In this document: positions 1 to 7,657 of the stretch, one piece after another
Numbering within the stretch: the stretch's first letter is position 1
Layout of the letters: every line of letters begins with the position of its first letter
Source of the DNA: an uncultured Eubacterium sp.
Lineage (GTDB): Bacteria; Bacillota; Clostridia; Lachnospirales; Lachnospiraceae
Direction of reading: 5' to 3'
Length of the DNA stretch: 44,068 nt
Assembly (NCBI GenBank): GCA_910586445.1
Contig: CAJUHV010000032.1
Span: 1 to 44,068, forward strand
Translations under genes and position numbers: made by a program
Notes under the pieces: model-generated
Seen by the model: only the letters and a program-made list of their open reading frames with translations
Databases searched by the model: none
Told to the model about the DNA's origin: nothing

Positions 1-8
1 ACTCTGAT

Positions 9-37
9 ATCTTATCACACTGTTTTTGCTTTGTCAA
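9..37 (-). promoter_or_regulatory. Tandem promoter, proximal of three, reading out of the window
   Basis: On the minus strand TTGACA (32-37) is separated by exactly 17 nt from TAAGAT (9-14). It is the last of three equally spaced-type promoters that all point off the left edge. No gene follows inside the window. Multiple consensus promoters in an AT-rich stretch are typical of rRNA operons, so 16S rRNA just outside is the inferred target. Confidence 0.7.
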
Positions 38-107
38 GAAGTTTTTTAATTTTTTATTTCTTTTTTGTAGCTCTTTTTAACTTTCTTTGACTTTTTGCAG
101 CTGTTAT

Positions 108-136
108 AATTTATCATATTTTCATTTTGTTGTCAA
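108..136 (-). promoter_or_regulatory. Tandem promoter, middle of three
   Basis: On the minus strand TTGACA (131-136), a 17-nt spacer, then TAAATT (108-113). It has the same direction and architecture as its two neighbours. The surrounding 1-302 region holds no gene on either strand. Confidence 0.65.
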
Positions 137-224
137 CACTTTTTTGAATTTTTATTTTTAATTACTTTTAAATAATTTTTAAAAATTCTTTGTTGTGTTG
201 GTCGCTGTCCTTGCGACGGATGTT

Positions 225-253
225 ATATTAGCATAGATATTTCTTAGTGTCAA
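225..253 (-). promoter_or_regulatory. Tandem promoter, distal of three
   Basis: On the minus strand TTGACA (248-253), a 17-nt spacer, then TAATAT (225-230). Just downstream, 201-217 forms a small hairpin (GTCGC, 7-nt loop, GCGAC) in the predicted leader. The promoter begins about 50 bp after the cvpA stop codon, so it is separate from that operon. Confidence 0.65.
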
Positions 254-302
254 CCATTTTTTTACATTTTTTTCAAATTATTTTTTCTTTTCCAAAAAAT
301 CC

Positions 303-1004
303 CTATAAATGCAGCCGGAGCATGCTCTGCAGCAGCTGTAAAATCCTGTTCTGGTCATACAGATTTTTTAATACGGCATTTTCCTCGATCAAACGGATCA
401 ATGATGCACTGGACGGAAGGGCTGCAGTCATTTTTATTAATAGAAATACAGTCCAGATCACAAGAAATGCTTTTACAATCCCTGCTATAAACCCGAAAAT
501 CATATTTGCAAGATGGATTCCCGGTGTTTTCGAAAACAAATCCAGTTTCCGCCCTATTACAATTAAGATCAGCATAATAATCAGCAGCGCTATAAAAAAA
601 GCTGCCAGGTTCACGCAAAAGCCCGCAATTGTCTTTGCTGCTTTTTGATAGATTCCCTGTTTTTCCAAAAATTCGGCGACCGGCTTTCCGGTACTCTGCC
701 CCAATTCTTTTTGAAGCTTCTTGGGCAGCGTCAGCCATGGAAGCTCTATATCCTGTATCCAGACGCCTTCATCCAGCTTTTGATTAATCTGGCTGCGCAC
801 ATATTTTTCACAGTTTTTTTCCAGCGTCTGTGAAATAGCCGTCTGCCCGATCATCCGGCTGATATAAGGTGCAGTGACAGATACAAATACGACAGCAGCC
901 AGAATGGCTGCCATGGAATAAACGACCCTGATAAATCCTTTATGGAATCCACGCAGCGCAGAAACCACGATATATGCCATCACTATAATATATAACCAAT
1001 TCAT
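303..1004 (-). CDS. cvpA: CvpA family membrane protein
   Basis: This 233-residue protein has the layout of the CvpA (colicin V production) family. There are two N-terminal membrane segments (about 2-18 and 25-45), an extracytoplasmic loop, and two further segments (about 129-150 and 167-191). The N-terminal 'RGFHKGF' motif after the first segment is characteristic. The family is required for colicin V secretion in E. coli and is linked to envelope homeostasis elsewhere; the molecular role in Firmicutes is unclear. It is the last gene of a same-strand run with the DUF5711-like gene and the LysM gene, 35 bp after the former. The assignment rests on topology and motif, not on a conserved active site. 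Confidence 0.8.
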   Translation of the reverse strand: MNWLYIIVMAYIVVSALRGFHKGFIRVVYSMAAILAAVVFVSVTAPYISRMIGQTAISQTLEKNCEKYVRSQINQKLDEGVWIQDIELPWLTLPKKLQKELGQSTGKPVAEFLEKQGIYQKAAKTIAGFCVNLAAFFIALLIIMLILIVIGRKLDLFSKTPGIHLANMIFGFIAGIVKAFLVIWTVFLLIKMTAALPSSASLIRLIEENAVLKNLYDQNRILQLLQSMLRLHL

Positions 1005-1039
1005 ATTTCTTTTATACGTCCTTTAATTTCTTTTTCCTT

Positions 1040-2251
1040 TTACTCGCCCTTTAATCTGATACGGTCTGTACCCCCGCTCATCACAAACAAATACTCCAGC
1101 TGTCCCCTGCCGGCTATGACATCGTAAATATTACGGTCAAAGGTATGCTCAAACCGCTTACTGCCCCTTATTGTATACAATACCACGGTCTTTTCATTCC
1201 TGACACACAGCAGGCCGTTCTGCAGTAGACCGATTTCGGTATAATCTATCCCGATATCCTGCTCCAGCACCTGCGCGCCCCGCATGTTATATATCACGGT
1301 GCGATAACCCTCTGCGGATTTTGGATGGTCAAAGGTCATGCCAAAATATTTTTCATTATAGTAAATGCTCCGAATATGATCCGGGCATGAGATCTCTTGT
1401 GCAACCACAGGCTTCTGCCTGCCTTCATATATGATCACTTTTGTATCGCCGAATGCCAGAAGTCTGTCATTTGTTACAAAACGTATGCTTGGTATGATCA
1501 TGTCCTCATAAGAATATGACCCTACAATATTATCGATTTCATTCTGGCCGACAGTGCCGTAATTATAAAATACTACCGTTGACTGTATCTGTCCTTCATT
1601 GATGTCCAGCATACTGACAGCCAGCTTTTGTGCATCATTTGACAATGCGATATCCAGAGGATAACCGCTGTTTTCTATATGCAGCCCGCCGCCTGCCAGC
1701 TGGCTGCCGTCCCTGCTGTACATATGTAGGTAGCTGGTGCCGGAATCTTCCATCAGCACGGCCACTGTGCCCTGCTGTGCAATGCTTACACGCTGTATAG
1801 GCATTGTCGCCTTGATCACCCCCTGCTGTCCCTGTGCATCCATAATAAAAATCCTGCTGCCGCTCTGTTCATATATCGCCAGATAATCTTCGCACTTTGT
1901 AATGCACGGCGTCTCCATCTCATAAGTCTGATTCCATATAATGCCGCCGGACATATCAAAATAAACAGCCCCATCCTGCGTATACTGCAGCACATTGCCT
2001 TTAAATTCTTCATACTGTGCCGCCAGCACATCTTCCCGCTCGACCTGTTCTATAATCTCGTAGCTTGTATATATCTTTCGTTCGAAATAAAAATATGCGG
2101 CAAAAACTAATCCGACCACAAAACTGACGGCTGCAAAGACTAAAAGAAGAATTTTTATTCTATGAATCCGTATTTTTTGTTTTAACTCATATAACTCCTC
2201 TGCGCTCTGCCTTGGAAGAGCATGCAATTTTGTATTTCCGCTTTTTGCCAT
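1040..2251 (-). CDS. Membrane-anchored DUF5711-like protein
   Basis: The 403-residue product has a basic cytoplasmic N-terminus, one membrane segment (about 32-55) and a long extracytoplasmic domain of short beta-strand-like repeats. These include a DGAVYFDMSGGIIWNQ-type phrase, and the whole suggests a beta-propeller. The pattern fits proteins annotated DUF5711 in Lachnospiraceae; that name is from memory and unverified. No catalytic motif is visible. The start is supported by an AGGAG ribosome site (tacaggagacaata) before the ATG. It lies 34 bp after the LysM gene and 35 bp before cvpA, so the three are probably co-transcribed and may form an envelope-associated unit. Function unknown. Confidence 0.6.
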   Translation of the reverse strand: MAKSGNTKLHALPRQSAEELYELKQKIRIHRIKILLLVFAAVSFVVGLVFAAYFYFERKIYTSYEIIEQVEREDVLAAQYEEFKGNVLQYTQDGAVYFDMSGGIIWNQTYEMETPCITKCEDYLAIYEQSGSRIFIMDAQGQQGVIKATMPIQRVSIAQQGTVAVLMEDSGTSYLHMYSRDGSQLAGGGLHIENSGYPLDIALSNDAQKLAVSMLDINEGQIQSTVVFYNYGTVGQNEIDNIVGSYSYEDMIIPSIRFVTNDRLLAFGDTKVIIYEGRQKPVVAQEISCPDHIRSIYYNEKYFGMTFDHPKSAEGYRTVIYNMRGAQVLEQDIGIDYTEIGLLQNGLLCVRNEKTVVLYTIRGSKRFEHTFDRNIYDVIAGRGQLEYLFVMSGGTDRIRLKGE

Positions 2252-2285
2252 TATTGTCTCCTGTATATTTTAAGCACTTTTCTTT

Positions 2286-3590
2286 TTATGGCAGCTCCAG
2301 TTTCTGTCCGACAAAAATCTTATCCATATCCTCGATTCCATTCAGATCGCATATTTTTTTTGCCTTTTTTGCATTGCCATAGATCTTTTTGCTTATACCG
2401 ACAAGGCTGTCTCCTTTTTTAACAACATAGTATCCCTGCAGCAGATAGGTCTGGGCCTCCGAAAGCGCTGAGGTCTCCACATCACCGGAGGAACCCGGCC
2501 CGGCATCCTGCCCGCTGCCGCCCTGTTCAGACTGCCCATCCTTAGAAGCCTGCCCGTCTTCTTGTACATCTGCTCCCTGCGGATATCCTGCTGCCTGATC
2601 CTGCCCGTCATTTTTTGATGAATCGTTTTTTGTGTTCGAATCTGCATTTGTTTCATCAGGGCCATTTATCTTGTCAGAACCATTTGTTTTGTCAGTGTCA
2701 TTTGTTTCATCAGTATCATCCGGCTTTCTGCCTGCTTCTTTCTGCAGCTGTGTATTCTGGCTCATTGCCGGAACATCCGCACCTGCCGTCTGTCCGCCGG
2801 ACTGTCCCGAAATACGGCTGACCGTAGATTCCAGATTCTGCATTTTCTCCACATTATTGACCGTGCTGACTCCCAGCACGCATACGGCAAGCACTAAAAG
2901 CATACTGGTAGTATATAGTACGCCATTCCACTTGCGTGCTGCCAGCTGTGCTTTTTTATCCAATAACGTCTCACGATAGCTATGTACCAGCGGCTCTATG
3001 ATTTCTTCTGAAGGAATATCCAGCTCCCTGCTTTTGTTTGACGCAATCATATACTCCTGCATCTGCGGATTTTTTTCGTAATAGACATAATATCCTTCCC
3101 TGCGCTGGAGCATATTTTTTTCAAATATGTAAAATGCCTCTTCTTTTTCTACCTGATCCAGCAGGAAAAGCACATTTTTTTGTATATTAAAATTCTGCTT
3201 GTGTATGCGCTCGATCTCGGCGGCCAGCCCGGCGGACGCTCCGCTGGTATCCTGCCCCCATCCGACGATCTCCAGATTATCATAATATTTTTTCATCTCC
3301 TGATAAATATGCGCCCAGGTATCGTCATTAAACTCTAAAATGCTGTCTTTAAAATACTGGTCCTCCAGCCGTATCAGGCCGCTGATAAAATATCTGGTAT
3401 ATTCTTTTTCCCGCTCCATGCGCCCCAGCAGCATAAAGCCGCGGCGGGTCCAGGACTCCTGTTCCTCCTGTACATGTAAATAGGTATATACATAATCCTC
3501 CAGATATACTCTTGTACTTCCAGTGCTTGTACCAATCTGGCGGATATTCTTTGGTAGGTTTCTTGCAGCGTTCTGTTTTTGTTCTGCCAT
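2286..3590 (-). CDS. Transmembrane protein with C-terminal LysM domain
   Basis: The start was moved to the ATG at 3590 because AGAGGTG lies 7-8 nt upstream; the longer frame lacks a ribosome site. The 434-residue protein has a cytoplasmic globular domain (1-220), one membrane segment (about 223-243), and a low-complexity linker (about 275-375) rich in Asp, Thr, Asn, Gly and Gln, with short DxTNG-like repeats. It ends in a LysM domain (about 388-434, VVKKGDSLVGISKKIYG) that should bind peptidoglycan outside the cell. The N-terminal domain contains EIVGWGQDTSGASAG and later EEAFY, reminiscent of the JAMM/MPN fold (VGWYHSHP) but without the metal-binding histidines. That resemblance is weak inference. 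Downstream of it are the DUF5711-like gene and cvpA. Confidence 0.7.
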   Translation of the reverse strand: MAEQKQNAARNLPKNIRQIGTSTGSTRVYLEDYVYTYLHVQEEQESWTRRGFMLLGRMEREKEYTRYFISGLIRLEDQYFKDSILEFNDDTWAHIYQEMKKYYDNLEIVGWGQDTSGASAGLAAEIERIHKQNFNIQKNVLFLLDQVEKEEAFYIFEKNMLQRREGYYVYYEKNPQMQEYMIASNKSRELDIPSEEIIEPLVHSYRETLLDKKAQLAARKWNGVLYTTSMLLVLAVCVLGVSTVNNVEKMQNLESTVSRISGQSGGQTAGADVPAMSQNTQLQKEAGRKPDDTDETNDTDKTNGSDKINGPDETNADSNTKNDSSKNDGQDQAAGYPQGADVQEDGQASKDGQSEQGGSGQDAGPGSSGDVETSALSEAQTYLLQGYYVVKKGDSLVGISKKIYGNAKKAKKICDLNGIEDMDKIFVGQKLELP

Positions 3591-3693
3591 TGCACACACC
3601 TCTTTCCATTTTTTCAAGCATGTCCAATGTAGCATAACAGGCAAGGCTTATTTTGACATATATTGTAGGTAGTTTTGTAAATAAAAAAGATTC

Positions 3694-4290
3694 TTATAAT
3701 TGTGTACGTCCCTCAAGTGCCCTCAGCAGGGTGACTTCATCGATATATTCCAGATCACCGCCTACCGGCACTCCGCTTGCGATACGTGTTACGGTTATGC
3801 CTGTAGGCTTGATCAGCTTGCTGATATACATGGCCGTCGTCTCGCCTTCCAGGCTAGAGTTTGTTGCTATAATGACTTCCCTGACTTCTCCCTGCAGTCG
3901 CTGCATCAGCTCTTTGAGCTTGATATCGGAGGGCCCGATGCCCAGCATTGGTGAAATAGCACCGTGCAGGACATGGTATACCCCTTCGTATTTTCCTGTT
4001 TTTTCATATGCTGCAAGATCCCTCGGATTTTCTACTACCATGATCAGTGACTGGTCACGGTTTTGATTTCTGCAGATCGGACATATTTCATCATCCGTCA
4101 GTGTATAGCACTGCCTGCAGTAGCGCACCTTGCGCTTTGCTTCTATAATGGAACTGGACAGCTTTTCTACATCCTGCTCCGGCATATCCAGTATATGAAA
4201 TGCCATCCTCTGAGCTGACTTTACACCTATTCCTGGCAGGGCTGCCAGCGATTCTATTAACCTGCTGATCTGGCTGCTATAGTAATCCAT
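3694..4290 (-). CDS. recR: Recombination mediator RecR
   Basis: The 198-residue length is the family norm. It has an N-terminal helix-hairpin-helix (LPGIGVKSAQRMAFHIL), a four-cysteine zinc finger (CRQC...CPIC, about 58-73), a Toprim domain (MVVENPRDLAAYEKTGKYEG) and the C-terminal ATP-site-like GVPVGGDLEYIDEVTL. RecR works with RecF/RecO to load RecA at gaps during recombinational repair. It begins 2 bp after the ybaB stop codon. The order dnaX-ybaB-recR is one of the most conserved operons in bacteria. Confidence 0.97.
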   Translation of the reverse strand: MDYYSSQISRLIESLAALPGIGVKSAQRMAFHILDMPEQDVEKLSSSIIEAKRKVRYCRQCYTLTDDEICPICRNQNRDQSLIMVVENPRDLAAYEKTGKYEGVYHVLHGAISPMLGIGPSDIKLKELMQRLQGEVREVIIATNSSLEGETTAMYISKLIKPTGITVTRIASGVPVGGDLEYIDEVTLLRALEGRTQL

Positions 4291-4292
4291 GC

Positions 4293-4643
4293 TTAAAACA
4301 ACCCCATTCCGCCGCCGAGATTTCCTGTGATTTTGCCCATAGTGTTTTGTGAATATTCGTCGATCTGGCGCATAGCCTCGTTGATTGCTGCCATAATCAG
4401 ATCTTCCAGCATCTCTACATCATCCGGGTCTACTGCTTCTGGGTCTATCTTGATCTTTGTCACTTCGCGTCTGCCTGAAACAGTTACCTCTACGACTCCG
4501 CCTCCTGCGGTAGCGGTCATTTCTTTTTCTTCCAGCTCTTTGGTCGCAGTCTCCATCTGTTTTTGCATCTTCTGCGCCTGTTTCATCAGATTTGCCATAT
4601 TACCCGGCATTCCGCCGCCCGGAAATCCTCCTCTTTTTGCCAT
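4293..4643 (-). CDS. ybaB: YbaB/EbfC family nucleoid-associated protein
   Basis: This small DNA-binding protein (116 residues) has a Gly/Met-rich N-terminus (FPGGGMPGNMANLMKQAQKMQKQM) and a central strand region (GGGVVEVTVSGRREVTKIKIDPEAV), both typical of the family. Two in-frame ATGs exist. AGGAGG directly abuts the upstream ATG at 4652 but stands 9 nt from the ATG at 4643, so the latter was chosen. It sits between dnaX and recR, as in most Firmicutes. The family forms dimers that bind DNA; its exact link to RecR is still debated. Confidence 0.93.
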   Translation of the reverse strand: MAKRGGFPGGGMPGNMANLMKQAQKMQKQMETATKELEEKEMTATAGGGVVEVTVSGRREVTKIKIDPEAVDPDDVEMLEDLIMAAINEAMRQIDEYSQNTMGKITGNLGGGMGLF

Positions 4644-4740
4644 TGCTCTCATCCTCCTATTTTCTAATTAACTGTTATCTGATTTTAACGCATAACTTTG
4701 AATATGACAATACAGCTTTTTATCATATTGCCTGCCATGG

Positions 4741-6336
4741 TCAATCATCTTCATATACGATATCCATATTTATTTTCTGCTCCAGATCTACATAGGATTC
4801 TTGAAACGGACGCCCAGTTTTGTTGATCTGCATTTGTACCTGTATCTTCCTGCCTATGCTGTTTGATATAAGATCTTTTATTTCCTGCTGCCTTTTTTCC
4901 TCCAGCAGCATTTCACTGTCAAAAGTATCTTCCAGTACGATCATCAGAAGATTATCACCGCTTATGCTCAGATGTGCCTTGCTCATGCAGATACGGGCCA
5001 TATTCGGCATTTCTGACACAATGCTGCGCCAATTCTGCACTACCTGCCTGACATCTTCTGTAACAGCTTCGGCCAGCTGCCTGGGCTGTGGCTGTTTTGC
5101 GCTCATCTGGGCAGATGAATTTACGGACTGCGCAGCAGATGATGAATCAGGTGCTGCCTGCATAGAAATCCCTGCCCTGCTCCACTGCTCCATTTTTTGT
5201 TCCATCTGCTGCAGGCGTGCCAGAATAGAGCTGTTGTCTTCTTCCATCTGCGGACAGCACATTTTTATAATTCCGATCTCGATTAAGATCCTCTTCTGCG
5301 CAGAATACTTCACCTGATTGGACAGCTCGGAAAGTATGCGGATGTCCCGCATCAGGCTGCTGCTGTCTACCAGCCGGCATTCTTCTTTCATCAGAACCAG
5401 ATTTTCACTGGAAATGTCAAGCACATCCTCCATATTGTCTGAACTTTTCAAAAGCAGCAGGCTGCGCAGGTACCAGATAAAATCATTGATAAACTGCCCC
5501 AGATCCCTGCCTTCTGATATCAGCCCCTCAATCTGTCTCATCGCAGATAAAACATCGCTGTTTATCACCGTGCGCAAAAGCTGGGAAAACCGCTCTGTAT
5601 CGACTGCGCCAAGCACTTCCAGCACATGGTCGTAGGTCAGCTTCTGCCCCATATAAAACGCCATGCACTGGTCCAGCAGGCTTAATGCATCTCTCATGGC
5701 ACCGTCTGCGGCTTTTGCAATATAGCGCAGCGCTTTGTCATCTGCCTGCCCCTGTTCCTGCTCAAGCAGCTCATGCAGTCTTTCTGAGATTGTATCGACT
5801 GAAATCCGATGAAAATCATATCTTTGACATCTTGAAAGGATAGTTACCGGTATTTTATGTGCTTCTGTCGTGGCTAATACAAATATGACATATGACGGCG
5901 GTTCTTCCAGCGTCTTCAGCAGTGCATTAAATGCCCCTGATGTCAGCATATGGACTTCATCAATGATATATACCTTATACCTGCCTTCAGTCGGGGCGTA
6001 AGTAACTTCATCACGTATCTCACGTATATTGTCAACGCCATTGTTGGAGGCCGCGTCGATTTCTATCACATTTAATGAATTTCCCGATCGAATGGCACGG
6101 CAGGTCTGGCACTCCCCGCAGGGACTTCCATCTATCGGATGTTCACAGTTCACTGCCCTGGCAAATATTTTTGCGACTGTCGTTTTTCCAGTCCCCCGCG
6201 TGCCGCAGAACAGATATGCATGCCCTATGCGGCCTGCTTTGATCTGGTTTCGTATCGTCGTCACAATATGCTCCTGCCCCCTGACGTCTTCAAAGCTCTG
6301 GGGACGGTATTTTCGGTATAGCGCTGTATATGACAT
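4741..6336 (-). CDS. dnaX: DNA polymerase III subunit gamma/tau
   Basis: This is the clamp-loader ATPase of the replisome (531 residues). It has Walker A GTRGTGKT (45-52), a zinc-binding cysteine set (C64, C73, C76, C79), Walker B IIDEVH (124-129) and the SRC arginine-finger motif (about 168-170). A poorly conserved tau-like C-terminal domain follows a Gln/Ser-rich linker (about 385-425). The start is fixed by AGGAGG 6 nt upstream of the ATG. The product loads the beta clamp and, through tau, links polymerase and helicase. No E. coli-type frameshift heptamer in the correct frame was found, so a separate gamma form is not predicted. It heads the dnaX-ybaB-recR unit. Confidence 0.97.
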   Translation of the reverse strand: MSYTALYRKYRPQSFEDVRGQEHIVTTIRNQIKAGRIGHAYLFCGTRGTGKTTVAKIFARAVNCEHPIDGSPCGECQTCRAIRSGNSLNVIEIDAASNNGVDNIREIRDEVTYAPTEGRYKVYIIDEVHMLTSGAFNALLKTLEEPPSYVIFVLATTEAHKIPVTILSRCQRYDFHRISVDTISERLHELLEQEQGQADDKALRYIAKAADGAMRDALSLLDQCMAFYMGQKLTYDHVLEVLGAVDTERFSQLLRTVINSDVLSAMRQIEGLISEGRDLGQFINDFIWYLRSLLLLKSSDNMEDVLDISSENLVLMKEECRLVDSSSLMRDIRILSELSNQVKYSAQKRILIEIGIIKMCCPQMEEDNSSILARLQQMEQKMEQWSRAGISMQAAPDSSSAAQSVNSSAQMSAKQPQPRQLAEAVTEDVRQVVQNWRSIVSEMPNMARICMSKAHLSISGDNLLMIVLEDTFDSEMLLEEKRQQEIKDLISNSIGRKIQVQMQINKTGRPFQESYVDLEQKINMDIVYEDD

Positions 6337-6438
6337 ATCGGCCTCCTATAATAATTATTAATTTACTATTTTATTTTAACAACTTCATCAATATAACTAC
6401 TGATTAACATGTATATAGTTTTTATACTGAAATAAAAT

Positions 6439-6471
6439 CTGCTGCACGGACTTTTTGGCACCGTACAGCAG
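6439..6471 (-). terminator. Terminator after pfkA
   Basis: An 11-bp stem (CTGCTGTACGG / CCGTGCAGCAG on the minus strand, with one G-U pair) encloses an 11-nt loop and is followed by ATTTTATTT. It lies 27 bp beyond the pfkA stop codon and separates pfkA from dnaX. Confidence 0.8.
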
Positions 6472-6497
6472 AATATAGATTTTGAACAATTTTAATT

Positions 6498-7571
6498 TTA
6501 ATCACCAAAGCTGATTCCGATCATTTTAGCTTCTTTGACAATCTGGGCATTCGGATCTACGCCTTTTAATTTACCCGCAACGTTTTCTAACGGAATGCGT
6601 CGTACTTCGTTATTTACCATACCGATCATATATCCGTAGTCTTTTTCCAGAATCGCTTTTGCGCCTTCTGCTCCGAGCCTTGTACAGAGCACACGGTCAT
6701 ATGGCGTCGGGCTGCCGCCGCGCTGTGTATGTCCTGGTACGGTGACACGCACTTCCGTACCGAGCTTGTCGCCGATTTTCTTTGCGATTTCATAAGAAAT
6801 AGACGGGTATGGAGATTTTTCTATTTTTTTCTTATATTCTTTTTTACTCAGCTGGGCGTCTTTTTTCGAAATCGCACCCTCTGCTACCGCTAGAATTGTA
6901 AAGCCTTTTCCGGCTTTTGTACGTTTTTCAATCGCATCTATGATCTTGCTTGTTTCAAATGGAATCTCAGGAAGGAGGATAATATCTGCTCCGCCTGCGA
7001 GTCCGGCATACAGTGTCAGCCATCCTACTTTATGTCCCATAACTTCTACGATAAATACACGGTTATGGGATGCTGCTGTCGTATGGATACAGTCAATAGC
7101 ATCTGTTGCAATATTGATCGCGCTCTGGAAACCAAACGTCACGTCTGTTCCAAATATGTCATTGTCAATCGTTTTAGGAAGATGTATTACATTCAGGCCT
7201 TCCTCACGAAGCAGGTTCGCTGTTTTTTGTGTGCCATTGCCTCCGAGGATCACAAGGCAGTCCAGATTCAGCTTATAATAGTTCTGCTTCATAGCTTCTA
7301 CTTTGTCCAGTCCGTTTTCGTCCGGCGTACGCATAAGCTTAAACGGCTGTCTGGAAGATCCGATAATCGTGCCACCTTTTGTAAGTATCCCAGAAAAATC
7401 TGATGATGAAAGCAGCCTGTAATTACCATAAATCAGCCCCTTGTAGCCATTTAAAAACCCATAAATCTCCAGTTCTTCAACATTTGCACTTAATCCCTTT
7501 GCAACGCCTCTCATAGCAGCATTCAAAGCCTGACAGTCGCCGCCGCTTGTAAGCATGCCCACTCTAAGCAT
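6498..7571 (-). CDS. pfkA: 6-phosphofructokinase with atypical active-site residues
   Basis: The 357-residue PFK-family enzyme phosphorylates fructose 6-phosphate in glycolysis. Visible motifs are TSGGDCQALNAAMRG (phosphate-donor site), PKTIDNDI (catalytic Asp136), EVMGHKVGWL and HTQRGGSPTPYDR. The loop that is GGDGS in E. coli PfkA is GGNGT here (Asn112 where the Mg-binding Asp103 normally sits). Lys133 replaces the Gly of E. coli PGTIDND; lysine here is typical of PPi-dependent or mixed-substrate enzymes. Phosphate-donor specificity therefore cannot be assumed to be ATP. It has its own promoter (7620-7649) and terminator, so it is monocistronic. Confidence 0.88.
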   Translation of the reverse strand: MLRVGMLTSGGDCQALNAAMRGVAKGLSANVEELEIYGFLNGYKGLIYGNYRLLSSSDFSGILTKGGTIIGSSRQPFKLMRTPDENGLDKVEAMKQNYYKLNLDCLVILGGNGTQKTANLLREEGLNVIHLPKTIDNDIFGTDVTFGFQSAINIATDAIDCIHTTAASHNRVFIVEVMGHKVGWLTLYAGLAGGADIILLPEIPFETSKIIDAIEKRTKAGKGFTILAVAEGAISKKDAQLSKKEYKKKIEKSPYPSISYEIAKKIGDKLGTEVRVTVPGHTQRGGSPTPYDRVLCTRLGAEGAKAILEKDYGYMIGMVNNEVRRIPLENVAGKLKGVDPNAQIVKEAKMIGISFGD

Positions 7572-7619
7572 TTTTATACCTCTCTTTCACGAGTTTATTG
7601 TATAACTATTGTCTTCATT

Positions 7620-7649
7620 ATTATAAAATATCCGTGAATAATCTGTCAA
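7620..7649 (-). promoter_or_regulatory. pfkA promoter
   Basis: On the minus strand TTGACA (7644-7649), an 18-nt spacer and TATAAT (7620-7625) lie about 50 bp upstream of the pfkA start codon and just after the pepD stop codon. Confidence 0.75.
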
Positions 7650-7657
7650 TAAACATA

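Noticed and set aside
4880..4905. Run of six A residues followed by GG in dnaX (minus strand) as a programmed frameshift site
   Set aside because: The codon phase is GAA AAA AGG, not A AAA AAG, and it lies close to the 3' end, so it would not produce a gamma-type product.
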